9,202 nucleotides of DNA from an uncultured Gammaproteobacteria bacterium (lineage in GTDB: Bacteria; Pseudomonadota; Gammaproteobacteria; Steroidobacterales; GCA-2729495): NCBI GenBank assembly GCA_937958785.1, contig CALGMY010000086.1, positions 1 through 9,202 on the forward strand, in the 5' to 3' direction. This document shows positions 1 through 6,600 of the stretch, one piece after another. The notes under the pieces are model-generated. The model saw nothing but the letters and a program-made list of their open reading frames with translations. It was not told the DNA's origin and ran no database searches. Each line of letters begins with the position of its first letter. Position 1 is the stretch's first letter. The translations under genes were made by a program, and so were the position numbers.

Positions 1-1
1 C

Positions 2-622
2 GGCCGCATCGTGCTGCAGCTTCTGCATGCTGGCCGGTATGCGCGTCACGAGGAAGCGGTCGCCCCCTCGGCGATCGCTTCCAGGATCAACCCGATACGG
101 CCGCGCGAGCTTTCCGCAGAGGAGATACTTGCGACGATCGAGGATTTTGCGACCGCCGCCCTGCTTGCGAAGGCAGCCGGCTATGACGGGGTCGAGATCA
201 TGGGATCGGAGGGCTATCTGCTGAACCAGTTCGCGGCGCCGCGGACCAATCAGCGCATCGACGAATGGGGGCGGACGGCCCACGACCGCCGGCGACTGCC
301 CGCCGAGATCGTCGGTGCGGTGCGCGACCGTTGTGGCGAACGGTTTATCGTCATCTATCGTCAGTCGCTGCTCGATCTTGTGGAGGGCGGCAGCACCTTC
401 GACGAAGTGGTTGACCAGGCTCTCGCCGTCGAGGCCGCCGGAGCGGACCTGATCAACACCGGTGTCGGTTGGCACGAAGCGCGGATTCCCACGATCGCCC
501 ACATGGTGCCTCGTGCGGCCTTCGCCTGGGCCGCGGCTCGCTTGAGGACGCACCTTACTTTGCCGGTCGTGGCGTCGAACCGCATCAACACTCCCGACCT
601 GGCCCACCGGCTCATCGCGCTA
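2..622 (+). other. fadH: Fragment of FadH-type 2,4-dienoyl-CoA reductase (FMN TIM barrel), truncated at both ends
   Basis: This segment matches the middle of NADPH-dependent 2,4-dienoyl-CoA reductase, the flavoenzyme that reduces 2,4-dienoyl-CoA during beta-oxidation of unsaturated fatty acids. Recognisable family stretches are GRIVLQLLHAGRYA at residues 1-14, VEIMGSEGYLLNQF around residue 72, DLVEGGSTF around 124-132 and GWHEARIPTIA around residue 158. With an offset of about 94 to the E. coli enzyme (numbering from memory), Gln6, Tyr72, Arg120 and His158 fall on the FMN-binding Gln100 and Arg214 and the catalytic Tyr166 and His252, so the active-site half looks intact. The stretch after APRTNQRIDEWG is diverged from the usual family sequence. 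The last barrel strands, the four-cysteine iron-sulfur motif and the NADPH/FAD half (about 370 residues) are absent because the frame switches to NRPS. It cannot be a working reductase as it stands. Confidence 0.9.
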
Positions 623-3600
623 GGTGTCGGCCGCAACGTGCCGGTTGGCCTCTGCCTCGACCGCGGCCCCGACCTGCTCGTCGCCATCCTTGCCGTGCTG
701 AAGGCGGGTGGCGCCTGGGTGCCTCTGGATCCCCACTGGCCTGCCGACCGGCTGCGCCGGATGCGCGAGGCCGTGGCGCCGCCGGTGTACGTGACCCGTA
801 CCCGCTTCCTGCCCCTCACCGGCGGGTCCGGTGAGGGGGTCGCCGTGCTGGACCTTGACCGGGACCAGGCCGCGATCGCCGCCGCCGGCAGTGCCAATCC
901 CGACGTGGCCATCGACCCGGACCAGTGGTGCTACGTGCTGTTCACCTCGGGCTCCACGGGCACGCCGAAGGGCGTGCCGGTGACCCACCGCAACCTGGCC
1001 GGCCTGTTCCCGCCGCTGGCCGCGGCCCTCGGGCTCGGGCCCGGGGACGTGTGGACCTGGTTCCACTCCGCGTCCTTCGGTTTCTCCGTGTGGGAGATCC
1101 TCGGTGCCGTGCTCCACGGCGGGAGCCTGGTCATCGTGCCCGAGGCGGTGCGCCAGGACCCGGTGGCCCTCGGCGAGCTGCTGGTGGACGAGCAGGTGAC
1201 GGTGTTCAGCCAGACACCGTCCGGTTACCGCCGGCTGCTCCCGGAGCCGCGCTTCCATGCGGCCGTCGCGCGCAGCCGGCTGCGCTACCTCGCGCTGTCC
1301 GGCGAGGCGATCCGCCGGGACGACATCGCCGGCTGGCTCGACCGCGGCCACCGGGCGGAGCTCATCAATACCTATGCGATCACCGAGACCGCCGGCCAGC
1401 TCACGCTGCGGCGTTACGGGCCGGGCGACGCCACGGAAGAGGGCGCCCGCCATCTCGGCGAGGTGCTGCCCGGGCGCACGGTGCGCGTGCTGGACCCGGA
1501 CGGGCGGCCCGTGGACGAGGGCGTCGCCGGCGAACTCTGGGTTGGCGGGGACTGCGTGACGCCGGGCTACCTGGCGGCGCCGGAACTCGCCGGGCGGTTC
1601 CGCGAGCTGGCGCTGCCCGGCCTCGGCGCGGTGCGCGGCTACCTCACGGGCGACCGCGTGCGCCAGCGCGGCGACGGGTCGCTGGAGTACCTCGGCCGGG
1701 TGGATGCCCAGCTCAAGTTCCGCGGCCATCGCATCGAGCCCGGCGACATCGAGACGGCCCTCCGGTCCCACCCGGGCGTGCGCGACGCCGCCGTCGGCCT
1801 CGCCACCGACGGGGCGGGCAATCCGCGCCTGACGGCCTGGGTCGTGGCGGGCGCACCGGCGGGCGCCCCAGGCGCACGGGCTGACCAGCCCGTCGCGGAG
1901 TTCTGGCCGTCGCTCGGTGCCTACGGCCTCTACGACGCCTGGCTCTACGGCCTCATGAACGCGGAGCCCGTGCGGCTCGCCGCCTACCGGGCCGCCTTCG
2001 CGGCGGCCGTGCCCGGCAAGGTGGTGCTCGACATCGGCACCGGCGCCGATGCGGTGCTCGCCCGGCTCTGTGTCGAGGCCGGTGCCGCCCACGTCTACGC
2101 GGTCGAGGTGCTGCCCGACGCGGCGCGCCGTGCCCGGGAACTGGTGCAGTCCCTGGGCCTGTCGGAACGCATCACCGTGCTGGAGGGCGACATCGCGAGC
2201 CTCGCGCTGCCCCGTCCCGTCGACGTGTGCACCCAGGGCATCATCGGCAACATCGGCACGGCCGACGGCATTGCGCCCGTGTGGAACGCGGCCCGCCGGT
2301 TCTTCGCGCCGGACTGCGTGCCCGTGCCGGAACGCTGCGTCACGCGCCTCGCCGCCATCGAGCTGCCGGCTCCGGCGCGGGCGGCGCCGCGCTTCGGCCC
2401 TCTGGCGGCCGACTACGCGCGGCGGCTCTTCGCCGCGGAGGGCCAGCCCTTCGACCTGCGGCTCTGCCTGCGCAACGTCGGAGAAGGCGACCTGCTCACC
2501 GGTGCCGCGGACTTCGAGGTGCTCGACTTCCACGGCGAGCTGGCGGAGGCCCACGCCGGCTCCGCCGTGCTCACGGTCACCCGTGACGGCCTGCTCGATG
2601 GCTGCCTGCTCTGGACCGTGGTGACCGCGGGGCCGGGCGCGACCGTCGACTACTTCCGGGAACAGCAGGCCTGGCTGCCCGTGTACCTGCCCCTGGCCGA
2701 CGAGCCGGTGCCGGTACGCCGCGGAGACACGCTGCTCGCCCGCTGGACCGCCGGACCCGGGTCCGATACGCGCTTCCCCGACTACGCCGTCGAACTCCGC
2801 CTGCCGGACGGGCGATGCCTCTCCCACGCCACCCGCCACCGGGACACCCGGGCCGGCGGCACGCGACTCCATCGGGAACTGCTCGGCGCGCTGGCGGCCG
2901 ATGGCGCCGACACGCTGCCGCCGTCGGTCACGGAACTGCGCCGCTGGCTCGACGCCCGGGTGCCCGAGCACCTGGTTCCCCAGGGTTGGGTCTTCCTGCC
3001 CGAGCTGCCCCAGGGTCCCGGCGGCAAGCTCGACCGGGATGCCCTGCCGGCGCCCGGTTCGGCCCGGCCCGCGCTCGCAACCCCGCCGGTGGCGCCCCGG
3101 ACGCCGGCGGAACAGGCCGTCGCCGCGCTCTGGAGCGAGGTGCTCGGCATCGGGGACCCCGGCGTGGAGGATGATTTCTTCGAGCTGGGTGGTGACTCCA
3201 TCTCCGCCGTGCAGCTCACCACACGACTGCAACGCTGGCTCGATGCCGGCGTGCCCCTCGCGGCGCTGTTCGAGGCGCCGACGATCGCCGGCCTGACCGC
3301 ACTGCTGGCGGGGCGCTTTGCGTCGGCGCTCGACGCCGCGCTGGCTCGGACCGCACCGGCACCGCGCCATGAAGCCCCGTCACGGGCAGCCCCGTCACTG
3401 GCGGCCCCGTCGCGGGAGGCCAGCGCGCCGCTCACCTTCAGCCAGCAGAGCCTTGCGCTGCTGGCGTCGCTCTACCCGGACGACACCAGCGCCAGCGAGC
3501 AGTTCGTCATCCGCCTCGCGGGGCCGATGGATGCCGGGGCGCTGGAGGCAGCCTGGACGGCGCTCCTGCGCCGCCATCCGGTGCTGACGGCGCGAATCAC

Positions 3601-6600
3601 CGCCGAAGGCCGGTGCGAGCCCGGAGTGCCCGGCGCCGTGACCTTCCGACACTCGCCTGCCTGCACGGCGGAGGAACTGCTGGCCCTGGCGGAGGCGGAA
3701 CTGGCCCGGCCCTTCGACCTCGGTGCCGGGCCCCTGGTTAGGGCAGTGCTCTGTCCGACCGGGCCGGATGCCCATGCGCTGGTCGTCACGGCCCACCACA
3801 TCGGCGCCGACGGCCTGTCCGTCCCCGTGCTGCAGGCTGAACTCGCCCGCCTCCATGCGGGCGAGGACCTGCCGCCGCCGCCACTCACCCACGCCGACCT
3901 CGCGACCCGGGAAGAGTGGCAACAGGGCGAGGCGGCGCCGGAAGCCCTCGCCTGGTGGCAGCACCATCTCGCGGACCTGCCGCCGCCGGCGCTCGCGGGG
4001 CTCGTGGCGCCGCCCGCCGGACCGCGCCGCTCGCACCGCGTTCCCCTCGCGATCGATGCGGCCCTCGGTGACGGGCTGCGCCGGCTCGCGCGCACGACGG
4101 GCTCGACGCCCTACATGGTGCTGCTCGCGGCCTTCCGCCTGCTGGTGGCCCGGCTCACCGGCCAGGACGACCTCTGCATCGGCACGCCGGTGACGCTGCG
4201 CGATGCGCCGGAGCTCGCGGGCGTGGTGGGCTGCCTGGTGAACCCGGTGGTCCTGCGCCGGTCGGTGGACCGCTCCCGGGCGTTCCTGGCCGAGATCGAG
4301 GCCGAGAAGCGCGGTGCGCTCGCGGCCTTCCAGCGCCGCCGCGTCCCGTTCGCCCGGGTGGTGCAGGCCGTCGCGCCTGAGCGCGTGCTGGGCCAGCACC
4401 CGCTCTTCCAGGTGCTCTTCTCCTGGGAGCCGGCGCCGCCGCCGGTCACGGCCGCCGGCATCGAATTCACGGCCGGCACGCTGCCCGCCGCCCGCGCCTC
4501 CTACTTCGACCTCGAGTGCGTGGTGCGCGACGCGGGGGAGGGTGCGCCCCTCGGCGGCTACCTGGCCTGGTCCACGACCGCGCTCGAGGACCGGGTCGCG
4601 GCCGAGCTGCCCGCGCTGCTGGCGACGCTGCTGGCGGAACTGCTGGCGGACCCGGCGGCACCCGTCGGCCGGGCCGTCCTGATGCCGGCGGCCCTCCGGG
4701 AGGAGGTCCTGCTCCGCTGGAACGCGACCGCCGAGCCGCTGCCCGCCGCGGCGCGACTCGAGGACGCGTTCCTCGCCAGGGCGGCCCGGGATCCGGGTGC
4801 CGTGGCGGTTCGGGACGGGGGCCGCAGCGTGACTGCCGGCGAGCTGGCAGCGCGCAGCGGGGCCCTGGCCGCGGCGCTGCGCGCCCGGGGCGTGGCCGGC
4901 CGCAACGTGGGGGTCGCCATCGGCCGTTCCGTGGAGCTCGTGGTCGCGGTCCTCGCCGTGCTCCGGGCCGGCGGCACCGTCGTGCCCCTGGACCCCACCT
5001 TCCCGCCGGCGCGGCGCGAACTCATGGCCCGGGATGCGGACCTCGCCCTGCGGCTGGGCCCGGATGACGTGCCCTGGGGCATCCCGCCGGTGGCAGTGGC
5101 ACCCGACCCGCCGCCGGCCGATGCCCCGGCGCTCATGCTTTACACCTCCGGATCCACCGGCGAGCCCAAGGGCGCGCTCGTCACCCATGCGTGCGCGGTG
5201 AACCGCTGTCGGTGGTTCTGGCGGGACTTCGGCTACGGCGCGGACGAGGTGTTCGCCCTGCGCACCAGTCCCAATTTCATCGATGCCTGGTGGGAGATCT
5301 TCGGCGCCCTCGGCCACGGCGTGCCGCTGCAGGTCGTCCCCGACGACGTGGCCACGGACCCGGTGCGACTGCCCGGGTTCCTGGCGGCGACGGGCGTGAC
5401 CCAGCTCGTGCTGGTGCCTTCCCTGCTCCGTGCAGTGCTCGAGCAGCTCGCGGCGACGGGCACCACGCTCACCGCGTTGCGCTGGTGCATCACCAGCGGT
5501 GAGCCCCTGCCACCGGCGCTGCTCGCGAGCTGCCGCCGGCTGCTCCCCGGCACCACCGTGATCAACACCTACGGCACCTCCGAGATCTGGGACGCCGCCG
5601 CCTTCGACACCCGGCTGCTCGCACCGGATGCCCTGCGCGTGCCCCTTGGCAGGCCGGTGCCGAACCTGCGGGCCTACATCGTGGACCGTGCGGGCGGCCT
5701 GCTGCCCCCGGGCATCCCGGGCGAGCTCTGTGTCGCCGGGGTCGGCGTGGGGCCCGGCTACTGGCGGCGCCCGGCCCTCACGGCGGAGAAGTTCGGCGAG
5801 CTCGACCTGGGCGACGCCGGTCGTGAGCGCGTGTACCGCACGGGTGATCGCGCCCGCTGGCTGCCGGACGGCACGCTGGAATGCCTCGGCCGCCTCGATG
5901 CCCAGTTCAAGCTGCGGGGCCAGCGCATCGAGCCCGCCGAGATCGAGCAGGCGCTGGAGGTCCATCCCGCCGTGTCGGCGGCGATGGCGGGCCCGGTGGG
6001 CGAGGGCACGGCGCTCGGTGCGGCCATCGTCCGCAGTGCGGGCTGGACGACCCCCGCCGGCACGACACTCGCCGCGGTCCTCACCGCGCACCTGGCCGCG
6101 ACGTTGCCGGCCTGGATGATCCCCACGGTGTGGACCGAGTTGCCCGCGCTACCGCTGACCCCGACGGGGAAGCGGGACCGGCGCAGCCTTGCGGAACTGG
6201 TGGCCGCCGGCCCTGATGCCGAGCGCAGCGGGGGAGGCCCTCCGGCGACGCCGACCGAAAGCGCGCTCGCCCCGCTGTTCGCGTCGCTGCTCGGCATCGA
6301 TGCGGTCGGCCGCGAGGCCAATTTCTTCCACCTGGGCGGCCACTCGCTGCTCGCGGCCCGGCTGCTGGCCCGGGTCCGGACCCGCTTCGGCGCGGAGCTC
6401 CGGCTGCGCGACCTCTTCGAGGCGCCCACCGTGGCCGCGTTGGCCGCCGTCATCGACCGGCGGTGCGCCGGCGCCGCCCTCGCGGAGGCGCCGGCGTGCG
6501 GGGATGACCCTGCCCCGGCGCTGTCCTTCGGCCAGGAGCGGCTCTGGTTCCTGGAGCAGCTGGACCCGGGCAGTCCCGCCTACAACGTGGCCTTCACGAT

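Noticed and set aside
200..202. In-frame ATG as a possible gene start
   Set aside because: It codes the Met of VEIMGSEGY, deep inside the FadH barrel, and conserved sequence continues upstream to the window edge.
27..224. Small + strand open frame of 65 codons
   Set aside because: It overlaps the FadH frame out of register, is Arg/Pro-rich and shows no ribosome binding site or homology I recognise.
2..622. FadH segment as a working ene-reductase domain of the NRPS
   Set aside because: The TIM barrel is cut before its last strands and the cofactor half is missing. The A domain is also truncated at the same point.
925..1884. 319-codon + strand open frame inside A1
   Set aside because: It is an out-of-frame shadow of the A domain. 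The real frame there contains all the A core motifs.
2021..2050. GxG motif as the nucleotide site of an inserted ketoreductase
   Set aside because: DIGTG followed by an acidic residue ending the second strand is the SAM pattern. No Ser-Tyr-Lys ketoreductase signature was seen, and the C-terminal part resembles PRMT.
3182..3210. GGDSI carrier motif as evidence for an epimerase domain
   Set aside because: The domain that follows leads into an A and PCP domain, has C-domain C1 and C5 motifs, and shows no epimerase-specific motifs.
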